Shown here one piece after another: positions 26,604 through 35,798 of a DNA stretch of 62,757 nucleotides (its first letter is position 1; every line of letters starts with the position of its first letter). The notes beneath the pieces are model-generated. The model was not told where the DNA came from. It saw only the letters and a list, made by a program, of their open reading frames with translations, and made no database searches. The position numbers and the translations under genes were made by a program. The DNA is from Planctomycetales bacterium (lineage in GTDB: Bacteria; Planctomycetota; Planctomycetia; Isosphaerales; Isosphaeraceae), in the NCBI GenBank assembly GCA_027451885.1, contig DAIDHX010000058.1, positions 1 through 62,757 on the forward strand. The letters are read 5' to 3'.

Positions 26604-27116
26604 TCACTTCTTCGCCGGCTCTTCTGCCTTGGCAGTCGGCGGCGACAGCGACTTCCGCACCGGTTCCCTGGGAGCAAACGCCTGCGCTGCCGCCGAACCA
26701 GGCGCAGGCCGGGCAAGAATCCCATCCACGCCCATCGTCGCCAGGCCAGGCACAAGCAGCATCGCCATGAGCCCCAGCCCAAGCGCGTGCCAGGGATGAA
26801 ACCGCAGCACCAGCATGAACACCAGCACCCACGCGATCCCCTGCAGTATCGTCCAGGCAATATTTGACGTGAACATGGACTCAAATGATGCTGGCGTTCC
26901 GCGAACCTTGAACCACGTGAGCAAGATCGACAGCAATAGCGAGCCGCCGGCCACCTTCAGCCCCGCGTAGGGCGTGATCTCGTCGTAAAGCGCGTCCTGC
27001 GCGATCTCGACCATCACGAAGCACGCCACGAAGAACGAGAGCCAGTAAATCAGCAACGTGAATATGATGGTGGACATGGCTTGCCAACCCGCGCTCGGGA
27101 TCGAAAATCGCTTCAC
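26604..27116 (-). CDS. Membrane protein of unknown function, four helices
   Basis: A 170-residue protein with four hydrophobic segments: IIFTLLIYWLSFFVACFVMV, GGSLLLSILLTWF, WTILQGIAWVLVFMLVL and LGLGLMAMLLVPGLA. A Pro/Ala/Lys-rich cytoplasmic tail follows. It starts at GTG 27116 (GCGGA upstream); an internal ATG at 27077 would drop 13 residues. It is convergent with hpnG (15 bases apart) and divergent from the isomerase at 27241. No motif suggests a function. Confidence 0.7.
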   Translation of the reverse strand: MKRFSIPSAGWQAMSTIIFTLLIYWLSFFVACFVMVEIAQDALYDEITPYAGLKVAGGSLLLSILLTWFKVRGTPASFESMFTSNIAWTILQGIAWVLVFMLVLRFHPWHALGLGLMAMLLVPGLATMGVDGILARPAPGSAAAQAFAPREPVRKSLSPPTAKAEEPAKK

Positions 27117-27240
27117 TCCGCCCCGCTTGAATCGTACATCACAACGCCGTGGGACGCGAGCGCCTGGCGGATTCGAGCTCGACTGCTAAGATCAAGGCTC
27201 GAACAGGCGCCCCGCACGGCTCGAGAAACGGACCAGGCCC

Positions 27241-28065
27241 ATGATTCGCATCTCCGCGTTCGCAGACGAGATCTCGCAAGACCCCGCAGAACAAATCGAG
27301 GTCCTCGCCCGGCACAGGATCCGCCATATCGAGTTCCGCGCGATCCTGGGCAAGAACGTGCTCGACCTGAGCGATTCCGAGCACGCCGCCTTTCGGGTTC
27401 AGCTCCAGGAGCATGGCTTTGGACTTTCGGCCATCGGCTCGCCGATCGGCAAGATCAAGATCGACGACGACTTTGATGCACACCTCGCGCGCTTCGATCG
27501 GGCGCTGGAACTGGCGGATTTTTACCAGACGCCTCGGATTCGCGTGTTTAGCTTCTATCTTCCGCCCGAGGACGAACCCGAATCGCACCGGGCTGCGGTC
27601 ATGGCCAGGATGACCGAGCTCGCCCACCGTGCCCATGGTCGTGGCATTGTGCTCTATCTCGAGAACGAGAAAGGGATTTACGGCGACAACGCAGCCCGTG
27701 TGAAGGACATTCTGGACACGGTTGCCTCACCCGCGCTTGTGCATGCGTTCGACCCCGCGAATTACCTGGAAGTCGGTCAGCCGGTCGAGGCGGCCTGGGC
27801 GCTTTTGCGCCCGTACGTGCGGCACTTCCACGTCAAGGATCTGGACTTAAGCACGCACAGGAATGTCCCGGCGGGGACGGGCGACGGCCGGATTCCCGAG
27901 CTCATCGCCGACCTCGCCCAGGCGGGTTATGACGGATTCTGCACGCTGGAGCCGCATCTTGTGGTCGCGGAGAAGTCGTTTGGGTTCACAGGACCGGAGC
28001 GATTTGGAGACGCAGCGCGGGCGCTTCAGGGCGCGCTTGACGCCCGCGGGATTGCCTGGTGCTAG
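27241..28065 (+). CDS. Sugar phosphate isomerase/epimerase (xylose isomerase-like TIM barrel)
   Basis: A 274-residue TIM-barrel protein of the AP_endonuc_2/xylose isomerase-like superfamily. The N-terminus RISAFADEISQDPAEQIEVLA, a metal-binding Glu in LYLENEKGIYGD, His/Asp in VHAFDPANYLEVG and VRHFHVKDLDLS, and a late Glu in FCTLEPHL form the expected divalent-metal site. Substrate cannot be predicted; relatives act on keto-sugars or inositols. It is convergent with the S1 protein gene (7 bases between stops). Confidence 0.82.
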   Translation: MIRISAFADEISQDPAEQIEVLARHRIRHIEFRAILGKNVLDLSDSEHAAFRVQLQEHGFGLSAIGSPIGKIKIDDDFDAHLARFDRALELADFYQTPRIRVFSFYLPPEDEPESHRAAVMARMTELAHRAHGRGIVLYLENEKGIYGDNAARVKDILDTVASPALVHAFDPANYLEVGQPVEAAWALLRPYVRHFHVKDLDLSTHRNVPAGTGDGRIPELIADLAQAGYDGFCTLEPHLVVAEKSFGFTGPERFGDAARALQGALDARGIAWC

Positions 28066-28072
28066 GCCGCGC

Positions 28073-29482
28073 TCACCCCGGCAGCGGGCCGAAACGGCGG
28101 TTAAACGTGTCGCGATCTCCCAGACCTCCCTTGAGGGGCACCTTGGGCTCGGGCTCGGGGGCCCTGGGCGTGTCGTCTGCCTCGTCCTCGGCCTCGTCGA
28201 TCAGGGCCGAACCATCCGCCGGGACAAGCGAGAGGCCGATCCGCTTCTCGTCGGGATCGACGGTCAGCACCCGCACCTCGACTTCCTGCCCGACCTTGAC
28301 GATGTCGGACACGCGGCGGACCCGGTTCGGCGACAGCTCGGAGACGTGAATCAGCCCCTCGATCCCCGGCTCGAGCTCCACGAACGCGCCAAATTCCGCG
28401 AGCCGGGTCACCTTACCCGGGACCATCGCGCCTCGCCTGTACTTGATCGGTGCGGTCTCCCAGGGGCTAGGCGCAAGCTGCTTGAGCCCCAGCGTCAGCT
28501 TGCGGGCAACCGGGTCGATCTTCAGCACCTTGACCTTGATGGTATCGCCCGAGCGGACAAGGTCTTCCACCCTGGCGACACGCGACCAGGAGAGCTCGCC
28601 AATGGGCAGGAGCCCATCCACGCCGCCGAGGTCCACAAACGCACCAAACGGCTTGATCGACCGCACCACGCCTTCGCGCTCCTGGCCTTCTTCCAGGCTT
28701 TTCCAGGTCTTTTCGCGCATCTCCTCGCGCTCGCGTTCCATGAACTCCCTGCGCGAAACGACCAGGTTGCGTTCGCGGGGCGAGGCGTCGGTGACAATCG
28801 CCTTGAATTTCTGGTTGAGATAGGCGGCCGCGTCCTCGACCCGGTTCAGGTCGATCTGGCTGATGGGCATGAAGCCGCGGATGCCGCCGACATCGACCTC
28901 GAGGCCGCTCTTGACGACCTTGGTCGCGCGGGCCTCGACAACCACCCCGCGCTTGAGGTTTTCCCAGTTGGCGTCGACCGCTGCGCCCTTGAGACGAAGG
29001 ATATGAAGTCCCTCGTCGGGGTCGAAGTGATCGACGTCGACCTCGATGGTCGCGCCCGGCGCAGGGGGTTCGCCCGCGAACAGGTCGACCGGCAACACGC
29101 CCTCGCTCTTGCCGCCCAGGTCGATGAAGACGCTCTTGCCGCGAACGGCGATGACCTTGCCCGTTTTGCGCCCAGGATGCGCATCCTGGGCGCGCCCGCT
29201 CCTGGGAGCGTCGGATTTCTCCGCCTTCTTGCGCGGGGCCGCGACCTCGACACTCGACGCGTCGAAACCACTCAGGGCCTGTTCGAGCTCCGCCTCGAGC
29301 TCCGCGTCCCACATCCGCTTGAGCTGGACGTCGGGCGGGGGCTGAGCCTTCTCGACTTCCCGCATCGCCTGTTCCATCTCGGCGTCGGCAACGGCTTCGG
29401 CCCTGGCCGCTTCGCCCAGTCCCGATCCCTCCCTGGGGAGCGGCCTGGCGGTTGGATTGATCCTGGACTTGAAATCGGACAT
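28073..29482 (-). CDS. Protein with four S1 RNA-binding domains (ribosomal protein S1-like)
   Basis: A 469-residue protein. The first 110 residues are Ala/Glu/Pro-rich and probably disordered. Four S1 OB-fold units follow at about 110-170 ([20 protein letters not shown]), 178-250 ([20 protein letters not shown]), 268-343 ([20 protein letters not shown]) and 350-425 ([20 protein letters not shown]). The last two are closest to canonical S1. It may be the organism's S1-type translation factor or a general RNA chaperone. The ATG at 29482 is preferred over the TTG at 29488. Confidence 0.87.
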   Translation of the reverse strand: MSDFKSRINPTARPLPREGSGLGEAARAEAVADAEMEQAMREVEKAQPPPDVQLKRMWDAELEAELEQALSGFDASSVEVAAPRKKAEKSDAPRSGRAQDAHPGRKTGKVIAVRGKSVFIDLGGKSEGVLPVDLFAGEPPAPGATIEVDVDHFDPDEGLHILRLKGAAVDANWENLKRGVVVEARATKVVKSGLEVDVGGIRGFMPISQIDLNRVEDAAAYLNQKFKAIVTDASPRERNLVVSRREFMEREREEMREKTWKSLEEGQEREGVVRSIKPFGAFVDLGGVDGLLPIGELSWSRVARVEDLVRSGDTIKVKVLKIDPVARKLTLGLKQLAPSPWETAPIKYRRGAMVPGKVTRLAEFGAFVELEPGIEGLIHVSELSPNRVRRVSDIVKVGQEVEVRVLTVDPDEKRIGLSLVPADGSALIDEAEDEADDTPRAPEPEPKVPLKGGLGDRDTFNRRFGPLPG

Positions 29483-29810
29483 GGGCAAGATCCGTCGGTC
29501 ACGCCTACGTGTTCATTCCGCGCCCGGGGTCGCTCGCACGACCACCGCGGCTACCTGCCTTAAGCGTAGCGTCTTCAACCATCTCGGCCAAGGCATGCCG
29601 GGCCCATTGCCATTCCGGACCATGCAGATTGGGAGTCGAGTCACGATCACGCCGATCCGGACGGGCAAAGCCCAGCGCCGGCTGGAACTGGCTCTCCACT
29701 TCATCCGCGGGTTGAGCCACGCTTCCGGGTGCGGTACGCTCGACCATCTCCGGTCGAGCATGAGATCGAACGTTTCGCTCGCACGCTCCCGAATCAGGAC
29801 CAGACTTGCC
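29483..29810. other. Intergenic region with a perfect hairpin
   Basis: A 328-base gap between the divergent S1 and RraA-like genes. At 29738-29759 there is a perfect 8-bp inverted repeat (GCTCGACC, loop ATCTCC, GGTCGAGC), about 50 bases upstream of the RraA-like ATG, possibly a leader structure or operator. Long frames through this region are extensions of neighbouring genes and look non-coding. Confidence 0.4.
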
Positions 29811-30521
29811 ATGACCACGCCGATCGCCACAGAGGCTGAGCTCGAGGCCCTCAAACGCTACAATTCCCCCACGATCTCGAATGCGATTGAGCTCTTTGAC
29901 GTCCGTCCGCGGCATGAGGGGTTTCTGCCGCACACGATCCGTTGTCTCACGCCAGAGATTGGGCCGATTGTTGGTTATGCGGTGACCTCGTGCACGCGTG
30001 CCCTGCCCCGAGGCGCGGGCGAGCCGGTCGTTGATCTCACTGCCGACTATTTTCGTTACGTCGCCAGCCAGCCGGGACCCAGAATCGCCATCGGATCCGA
30101 CCTGGATGATCCCCCAGGCTGGGGCGCCCAGTTCGGCGAGGTCACGGCCACAATTCATCAGAAGCTCGGCTGCGTGGGCCACGTCACGAGCGGATGTCCG
30201 CGCGACCTGGACGAGGTTCGCGCTCTCGGATTCGCTCTGTTTGGGCTCAACCCGTGCGTGAGTCATTCGTATGTGCGGATCACGGAATTTGGGAAGCCTG
30301 TGCGGATGGCAGGCACGCTGGTTCATCCTGGAGATCTGATTCACGCCGACAAACATGGTGTGTGCATCATTCCCCACGCCGTCGTGCCCAAGCTGGCCGA
30401 GGCGTGCGCCCAGGTTGAGCGTAACGAACGCCCCTTGCTCGAAATGTGCCGCCGGCCGGACTTTGATCTCGAGGAGTATCTGGCGCTTCGCACAGGTGCA
30501 ACGAAGGCGATCAGGGAATAA
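29811..30521 (+). CDS. RraA-like / HMG-CHA aldolase-family protein
   Basis: A 236-residue protein of the RraA-like superfamily, which includes class II oxaloacetate/HMG aldolases and RNase E inhibitors. The core GGC-type region here reads QKLGCVGHVTSGCPRDLDEV, and the late motif LIHADKHGVCIIP matches the family DxxGVxxIP signature, with the metal-binding Asp. The start is the ATG at 29811. The variant GCPRD replaces the usual GxxRD. Enzymatic aldolase or regulator cannot be decided. It overlaps the convergent gene by 11 bases. Confidence 0.8.
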   Translation: MTTPIATEAELEALKRYNSPTISNAIELFDVRPRHEGFLPHTIRCLTPEIGPIVGYAVTSCTRALPRGAGEPVVDLTADYFRYVASQPGPRIAIGSDLDDPPGWGAQFGEVTATIHQKLGCVGHVTSGCPRDLDEVRALGFALFGLNPCVSHSYVRITEFGKPVRMAGTLVHPGDLIHADKHGVCIIPHAVVPKLAEACAQVERNERPLLEMCRRPDFDLEEYLALRTGATKAIRE

Positions 30522-30978
30522 GGCGGCGGGCGCGGCTGGTGTCGGCCACGGCCTCGAAGGGCTGGTCGCGGCCGACAGCCTGCTCGGGGCGAGTCAGGTC
30601 GAGCCGCCTGCCTTCAACACGCCAGCGGCCGTGATGGAATTCAAAGACAGCCGTGGAGTGCCCAGGTTGGTGGAGCGGGTTGTAGGGACCGTCGAAATGC
30701 ACCCCCACGAGCGCCTGCAACCTGCGTGTGCTGCGATCGCGAGCCCAGAGTACCTCGTCATCCCAGTCGGCCGACTCCCACCGCTTGCCTGCCGCAAGGT
30801 CAAGCTGGCCGATCACGGTCACAAACCGGGCCTCGAGCCATTCCCGCTGCTGCCGGAACAAAACCCGCGCCTGCTCGAAATGAACTTCCTCGACCACCTC
30901 ACGAAGCGGGCGCCTGATGATCAGCCAGCCCGCGGTGAAGCAAACCAGAACGATGCCGGAACCGATCAGTATTCCCAT
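30511..30978 (-). CDS. Membrane-anchored protein of unknown function
   Basis: A 155-residue protein with one N-terminal helix (ILIGSGIVLVCFTAGWLII) and a soluble part with EQARVLFRQQREWLEARFV, a helical segment, and later VFEFHHGRWRVEGRRLDL, beta-like. The ATG at 30978 has GGAG 9 bases upstream; a GTG at 30987 adds three residues. The 3' end overlaps the RraA-like gene on the other strand by 11 bases. Unrecognised family. Confidence 0.65.
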   Translation of the reverse strand: MGILIGSGIVLVCFTAGWLIIRRPLREVVEEVHFEQARVLFRQQREWLEARFVTVIGQLDLAAGKRWESADWDDEVLWARDRSTRRLQALVGVHFDGPYNPLHQPGHSTAVFEFHHGRWRVEGRRLDLTRPEQAVGRDQPFEAVADTSRARRLIP

Positions 30979-31070
30979 GGATGGCACTCCGGCGGCTTCC
31001 CTGATCAGGCACTCAATCTCATTCTAGAATCGAACGCCAACGATCCGCAAGTGACGGATTTTCCTACAAA

Positions 31071-32015
31071 ATGAAGCCTCAGCAATCTGCTCGATCCAGG
31101 GCCGCGAAACCGGCCGTCAAAACCAGCCACTCCGCCGCGTTTCGCCGGCTCGGGGCTCACATGTCGATTGCTGGCGGCTGCGACAAGGCCGTTTTGCTGG
31201 CGCAGGCCGCGGGTTGCGACGCCGTTCAGCTCTTCACCAAGAATAATAACCAGTGGAACGCCACGGCACTCGACGAGGAGCATATCACTCGTTTTCGCCG
31301 GGCGCTTGAGGAAACCAAAATTGAAGCGCCGGTGGCGCACGCGTCGTATCTCATCAACCTGGCAAGCCCCGACGATACGCTCTGGAACAGGTCGATCGCG
31401 GCGATGATCGACGAGGTCAATCGCTGCGCCCAGCTTGGCATTGGTGATCTTGTGGTCCATCCGGGCGCTCACATGGGCCAGGGGGAAGATCCGGGGCTCA
31501 CGCGTATCGCGCAGGCGCTCGACACGATCATCGAACGCGGCTCGGATCCGGCGGTCACCATCGACCTCGAGACAACCGCCGGCCAGGGGTCGAGCCTGGG
31601 CTGCCGCTTCGAGCATCTCAAGGCGGTGATCGATCGCTGCCGGCATCCCGAGCGCATCGGCGTCTGCGCAGACACCTGCCACCTCTTCGCCGCCGGTTAC
31701 CCGCTCGCAACCGCGGCCGAATATGAAGAAACCATCGGACGCATGCAGGAGACCTTCGGGCTCAAGACGCTACGCGTGTGGCATGTCAACGACAGCCTGC
31801 GCGGGCTTGGCAGCCGCGTCGACCGGCACGCGGGGATCGGGCTCGGGCTCATGGGGCTAGAGCCGTTCCGCAACTTGCTGAGCGACGCGCGATTCCAGGA
31901 TCGGCGGTTCATCATGGAAACACCCAAGGGGACCATGGACGGCGAGGATCTGGACGTCCGCAATTTGCGGGTGTTGCGCGCGCTCGTCAAGCCGCGGCGA
32001 GGCCGCACTCGGTGA
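31071..32015 (+). CDS. nfo: Endonuclease IV (AP endonuclease)
   Basis: A 314-residue TIM-barrel enzyme that cleaves DNA 5' of abasic sites in base-excision repair. It carries the trinuclear zinc-site motifs of the family: LGAHMSIAGG, VAHASYLINLA, LVVHPGAHMG, IDLETTAGQGSSLG, GVCADTCHLFAAGY, WHVNDS and GSRVDRHAGIG, ending METPKG. The N-terminal 25 residues are a basic extension. Length is slightly above the usual 280-300. No operon partner; ppk1 follows 215 bases later. Confidence 0.96.
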   Translation: MKPQQSARSRAAKPAVKTSHSAAFRRLGAHMSIAGGCDKAVLLAQAAGCDAVQLFTKNNNQWNATALDEEHITRFRRALEETKIEAPVAHASYLINLASPDDTLWNRSIAAMIDEVNRCAQLGIGDLVVHPGAHMGQGEDPGLTRIAQALDTIIERGSDPAVTIDLETTAGQGSSLGCRFEHLKAVIDRCRHPERIGVCADTCHLFAAGYPLATAAEYEETIGRMQETFGLKTLRVWHVNDSLRGLGSRVDRHAGIGLGLMGLEPFRNLLSDARFQDRRFIMETPKGTMDGEDLDVRNLRVLRALVKPRRGRTR

Positions 32016-32230
32016 AGTCGCGCGGCCGGTTCGCGCCGAGGCGCGGCGCGGCCGCGTTCCGCTCGTCAAGATCTGGCTTCGAATTCCTGCCCCCGAGCGG
32101 TACGATAAAAGCCTGTGGGGCTCCGGGTTCGCGGCGAGGATTGCCCGCCGATACAATTCGACCATCGGCCGCTCGCGACTCCTCGCGCAAGCGCATGGTC
32201 TCCTGGCTGAAAGTGAGCGGGGCGGTGGAT

Positions 32231-34414
32231 ATGTCGACGATCGCACTCAACGGCCAGACGACTGCGCCGCAGCCGCCTGCGCCGGCGGGCGCCCTTGATC
32301 CAACCTGGTTCATCAATCGCGAACTGAGCTGGCTCGACTTCAACGAGCGCGTCATGGAAGAAGCGCGCGACCCCTCCAACCCCCTGCTCGACCGCCTTCG
32401 ATTTCTCTCGATCTGCGGCTCCAATCTCGATGAATTCTTCGAGGTCCGCGTGGCCGGGCTCCAGGCCCAGCTCTACGAAAACACCGAGCCGCAGGATCCC
32501 CCTCCCGACGGCATGGGGCCGCTCGCCCAGATCCTCGAAATCGCCCGCAGGGCTCACGACTTCGTCGCCCGGCTCTACGACATCTGGCACGCCGAGATCC
32601 GCCCCGCGCTCGCCAAGCATGGAATTCTCGTCTGCAGCCCTCAGGATCTTTCCCCCGCTCAGAATGCCTTCCTCGACCAGTTCTTCAACACCCAGGTCTA
32701 CCCGGTTCTCACGCCCCTGGCCATCGACCCCGCGCACCCGTTTCCCCATGTGCACAACAAGAGCCTGAACCTGCTCCTGCGAATCGAGCCGGCCAAGCCT
32801 CCGGTACGCCCGCTCTACGCCGTGATCCAGGTTCCCTCGGTGATCCAGCGGCTGGTGACCCTGCCCGATGAGTCGGACGGCCAGCGCAGGTTTGTGCTGC
32901 TCGAGGACGTGATCGGCCCCAGGGTCGACGCCCTCTTCGGCGGCTATCGCACCGCGGAGCGGGTGGCCTTCCGCGTGACTCGCAACAGCGATCTGACCAT
33001 CCAGGAAAACGAGAGCCGCAGCAGTTTGATCTCGACGGTTGAAGAAACGCTCCGCATGCGCAAATGGGGCGCGCCGGTGCGGCTTGAGATCTCCAACCAG
33101 GCCGACGACGCCTTCCTCGGCCAGTTGCTCTCGGCCTCCGCGCTCGAGCTCGAAGACCGCGACGTCTACAAGGTCCCCGGGCCGGTTGATCTCAGCTCGC
33201 TGCAGGCGCTTTGCAAGCTCGAAGGGTTTCGCGATCTCAAGGAGCATCCGTTCGAGCCCCAGGAGTCCTCCGCCCTCGCCAAACGCAAGAGCGTCTTCGA
33301 CGCGATCCGCGAACAGGACGTGCTTGTTCACCATCCCTATGAATCCTTCAGCTCGGTTGTACGCTTCATCGAGCAGGCGTCGGAAGATTCCCACGCGCTC
33401 GCCATCAAGATGACGCTCTACCGCACCGCGGAGGCAAACCCCGTCATCAACGCGCTTGCCCGCGCAGCCGAAAACGGCAAGCAGGTCACCGCCCTCGTTG
33501 AGCTCCAGGCGCGGCTCGATGAGGAAAACAACATCGACAAGGCTCGGATGCTCCAGAAAGCCGGCGTCCACGTCGTCTACGGCATCGTGGGGCTCAAGAC
33601 GCACTGCAAGGCCGCGCTCGTGGTGCGCAGGGAGCACGACGGCATCCGCCGCTACGTCCATCTCGCCACCGGCAACTACAACCCCACCACAGCGCGGCAA
33701 TACACAGATCTAAGCTTCTTTACGTGTAGACCCGATTTCGGCGAGGACGCAAGCGCCCTCTTCAACTTGCTCACCGGCTATTCGCGCGCGAACGAATGGA
33801 AGAAGCTCATCGTCGCCCCCGCGCACCTCGCCAGCCGGCTTTCCGCGCTCATCGACCGCGAACGCGGCTTCGCCGAGGCCGGGCGCCCCGCCCGGATCAT
33901 CGCCAAGATGAACTCGCTCGTCGACCCTCAGATCATCATGCAGCTCTACCGGGCCAGCCAGGCCGGCGTGCGGATCGACCTCATCGTCCGCGGCATCTGC
34001 TGCCTGCGCCCTGGCCTGCCGGGTGTTTCGGATCATATTCGCGTTATCAGTATTGTCGATAAGTTCCTCGAGCATTCGCGGATCTCTTACTTCCAGAATG
34101 GCGACGAGCCCGAGGTCTTTCTTTCCTCGGCCGACTGGATGCCGCGGAACTTCCGCCGCCGCGTCGAGATCATGTTCCCCATCGAGGATCCGCAACTGAG
34201 GAGCCGTGTCGTTGACGGCATTCTGGGTGTTGTGCTCGCGGACAACGTCAAGGCGCGGCAGCTTTCGGCGGATGGGGTCTACCACCGGGTGGCGCCCTCG
34301 CGGCCGAACGACCCGCTGATTCGCTCGCAGCTCGAGTTCCAGAACATGGCGCTTGAGCTCTCCGAAGGCGCCGAGGCAATCAACGACGAGACCCCCGCGC
34401 TCAACAAGGCATAA
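32231..34414 (+). CDS. ppk1: Polyphosphate kinase 1
   Basis: A 727-residue enzyme making polyphosphate from ATP. The N-terminal domain starts WFINRELSWLDFNERVMEEA; the head domain has FLSICGSNLDEFFEVRVAGL. The catalytic part includes HHPYESFSSVVRFI, KMTLYRTAEANPVI, LVELQARLDEENNI, KTHCKAALVVRRE, the phosphorylated-His motif YVHLATGNYNP, and RGICCLRPGLPGVS. The ATG at 32231 directly precedes the family N-terminus, so the longer frame running back to 31778 is not used. It is convergent with sixA, another phosphate-related gene often found near ppk. Confidence 0.97.
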   Translation: MSTIALNGQTTAPQPPAPAGALDPTWFINRELSWLDFNERVMEEARDPSNPLLDRLRFLSICGSNLDEFFEVRVAGLQAQLYENTEPQDPPPDGMGPLAQILEIARRAHDFVARLYDIWHAEIRPALAKHGILVCSPQDLSPAQNAFLDQFFNTQVYPVLTPLAIDPAHPFPHVHNKSLNLLLRIEPAKPPVRPLYAVIQVPSVIQRLVTLPDESDGQRRFVLLEDVIGPRVDALFGGYRTAERVAFRVTRNSDLTIQENESRSSLISTVEETLRMRKWGAPVRLEISNQADDAFLGQLLSASALELEDRDVYKVPGPVDLSSLQALCKLEGFRDLKEHPFEPQESSALAKRKSVFDAIREQDVLVHHPYESFSSVVRFIEQASEDSHALAIKMTLYRTAEANPVINALARAAENGKQVTALVELQARLDEENNIDKARMLQKAGVHVVYGIVGLKTHCKAALVVRREHDGIRRYVHLATGNYNPTTARQYTDLSFFTCRPDFGEDASALFNLLTGYSRANEWKKLIVAPAHLASRLSALIDRERGFAEAGRPARIIAKMNSLVDPQIIMQLYRASQAGVRIDLIVRGICCLRPGLPGVSDHIRVISIVDKFLEHSRISYFQNGDEPEVFLSSADWMPRNFRRRVEIMFPIEDPQLRSRVVDGILGVVLADNVKARQLSADGVYHRVAPSRPNDPLIRSQLEFQNMALELSEGAEAINDETPALNKA

Positions 34415-34428
34415 AGGCCAGCAGGCTT

Positions 34429-34929
34429 CTAATCCCGGGCCAAACGGCGGAAAAGCCGGGGCGTCGCCAGCCACGCCAGCTCGAGCTGATCCTCTGCCGG
34501 AGATTCCCCCTCGAGCGCGGCGACAGCCCCTTTCTTGAGCGCGAAGGTCGCCGGGCCGCCGCCTCCCTGGATGAGCAAGGCGAGTAGCTCGCTCAAGGTC
34601 GGGTCGTGCCCCACGAGGAGCAGCCGCCGTTCCGGACGCGTCCGCAGAAAACGCCTGACCCCCTCGGCCGTCGCCCCGGTCTGGATCACATTCGAAAACT
34701 CAAGCGCATCTTGCAGGCCCAGAATCTCAGCCACAATCTCCGCGGTGCGCCTGGCTCGCGCGACGGGGCTCGAGACGATCCGCTCGAGACCCAGATCAAG
34801 CCGGTCGAGCCCGCGCGCGATCCGCTCGACCCGTTTCTCACCCCGAGGCGTAAGCGGCCGATCAGCGTCCGCCAGCCCCGCCCCCGCATCGACCGCGATC
34901 CCGTGCCGCATCAGGTAGAGCTCATACAC
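34429..34929 (-). CDS. sixA: SixA-type phosphohistidine phosphatase
   Basis: A 166-residue histidine phosphatase. The catalytic LMRHG motif is at residues about 6-10; RPLTPRGEKRVERIA, SSPVARARRTAEIV and the second histidine in LLLVGHDPTLSEL complete the family set. The GTG at 34929 puts the protein start right before YELYLMRHG and overlaps the upstream gene's stop by 8 bases; a longer start at 34950 is possible. Length matches SixA (about 160). It is the last gene of the arginine-catabolism operon and convergent with ppk1. Confidence 0.88.
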   Translation of the reverse strand: MYELYLMRHGIAVDAGAGLADADRPLTPRGEKRVERIARGLDRLDLGLERIVSSPVARARRTAEIVAEILGLQDALEFSNVIQTGATAEGVRRFLRTRPERRLLLVGHDPTLSELLALLIQGGGGPATFALKKGAVAALEGESPAEDQLELAWLATPRLFRRLARD

Positions 34930-35794
34930 CGCCGGTCTCTCCCAGCGCAATTCGCGCCTCGTTGTACTTCCACGCCGCGGCTTCCTCGCCGTCGATCCGG
35001 AGCGTCAAGCACTTGGCGCTCCCTCCCGACTTGATGAACTCCGAAAACGCCAGCGGGCGCACCTGGAACCCGCAATCCAAAAGGCTCCGCGCCAGCTTCG
35101 GCGCCCCTTCATTCAGCACCACCGTATGGCCCACAACCACGGCATTGCAACTGAACGACACCGCCTCGTCCGCGGCCGCCTCGATCAGCCGCGGAATCCG
35201 ATCCCTGAGCACCGCCCGGCCGTATTCGTCAAACGCGCCTGGGTAATAGATGGCCGTGTCGAGCGCGACAGGGCAAAAGCAGGTGTCGAGATGATAGAAC
35301 CGCGGGTCGACAAGCTCGAGCGGCAGCACCTCCACGCCCAGCCGCTCGCCGATCCACTGGTGGCTGCGCGCGTCGCTCCGAAAGCGGTAACCAGCAAAAA
35401 GCACCTCGCCGCAAAACAGGGCGTCCCCAGCGCCTTCAAAGTGCAAGCCGTGCGGCAGCGACAGAACCTCAAAGCCGCGTGCCCGCGCCCAGCTCTCGAA
35501 CAGCGGTGATTCGCCTTGCCGCACCCGGTGCCGAAAGCGCGAAGCCACGAAGACCTCCTGATAGACGAGCCCGGCGTTCGCCGTGAAGACAAGATCAGGC
35601 AAGCCGTGCACAGGCTCGATCAGGTCGATCTCCGCGCCAAGCTCGAGCAGGGTCTGGTGGAAGGCGCGCCATTGCTCCCCGGCACGCGCGGCGTCCGCGC
35701 CCCGGCTGAGCTTCATCCAGGGATTGATCTCGTACTCGATCCCGAAATAATCGGGCGGGCACATCAGCAGCCGAGGTTCAAGGGGTTGGCTCAT
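34922..35794 (-). CDS. Arginine dihydrolase-like protein (ArgZ N-domain type, amidinotransferase fold)
   Basis: A 290-residue amidinotransferase-superfamily protein, related to DDAH and the N-terminal domain of cyanobacterial ArgZ/AgrE, which turns arginine into ornithine, CO2 and two NH3. Conserved positions are DLVFTANAG (Asn73), LHFEGAGD (Glu120), FYHLDTCFCP (His168) and SGGSAKCLT (nucleophile Cys262), close to the numbering of the cyanobacterial enzyme. It follows the ornithine cyclodeaminase gene by 4 bases. The ATG at 35794 gives the family N-terminus. A DDAH (methylarginine) activity is an alternative, but the gene partner favours arginine use. Confidence 0.78.
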   Translation of the reverse strand: MSQPLEPRLLMCPPDYFGIEYEINPWMKLSRGADAARAGEQWRAFHQTLLELGAEIDLIEPVHGLPDLVFTANAGLVYQEVFVASRFRHRVRQGESPLFESWARARGFEVLSLPHGLHFEGAGDALFCGEVLFAGYRFRSDARSHQWIGERLGVEVLPLELVDPRFYHLDTCFCPVALDTAIYYPGAFDEYGRAVLRDRIPRLIEAAADEAVSFSCNAVVVGHTVVLNEGAPKLARSLLDCGFQVRPLAFSEFIKSGGSAKCLTLRIDGEEAAAWKYNEARIALGETGGV

Positions 35795-35798
35795 GGGG

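Noticed and set aside
27863-29563. A 566-codon plus-strand open frame
   Set aside because: It is antisense to the four-S1-domain protein and starts inside the isomerase gene in another frame.
31778-32230. N-terminal extension of polyphosphate kinase by 151 codons
   Set aside because: The extension overlaps nfo in another frame and has no PPK similarity; the family N-terminus begins just after the ATG at 32231.
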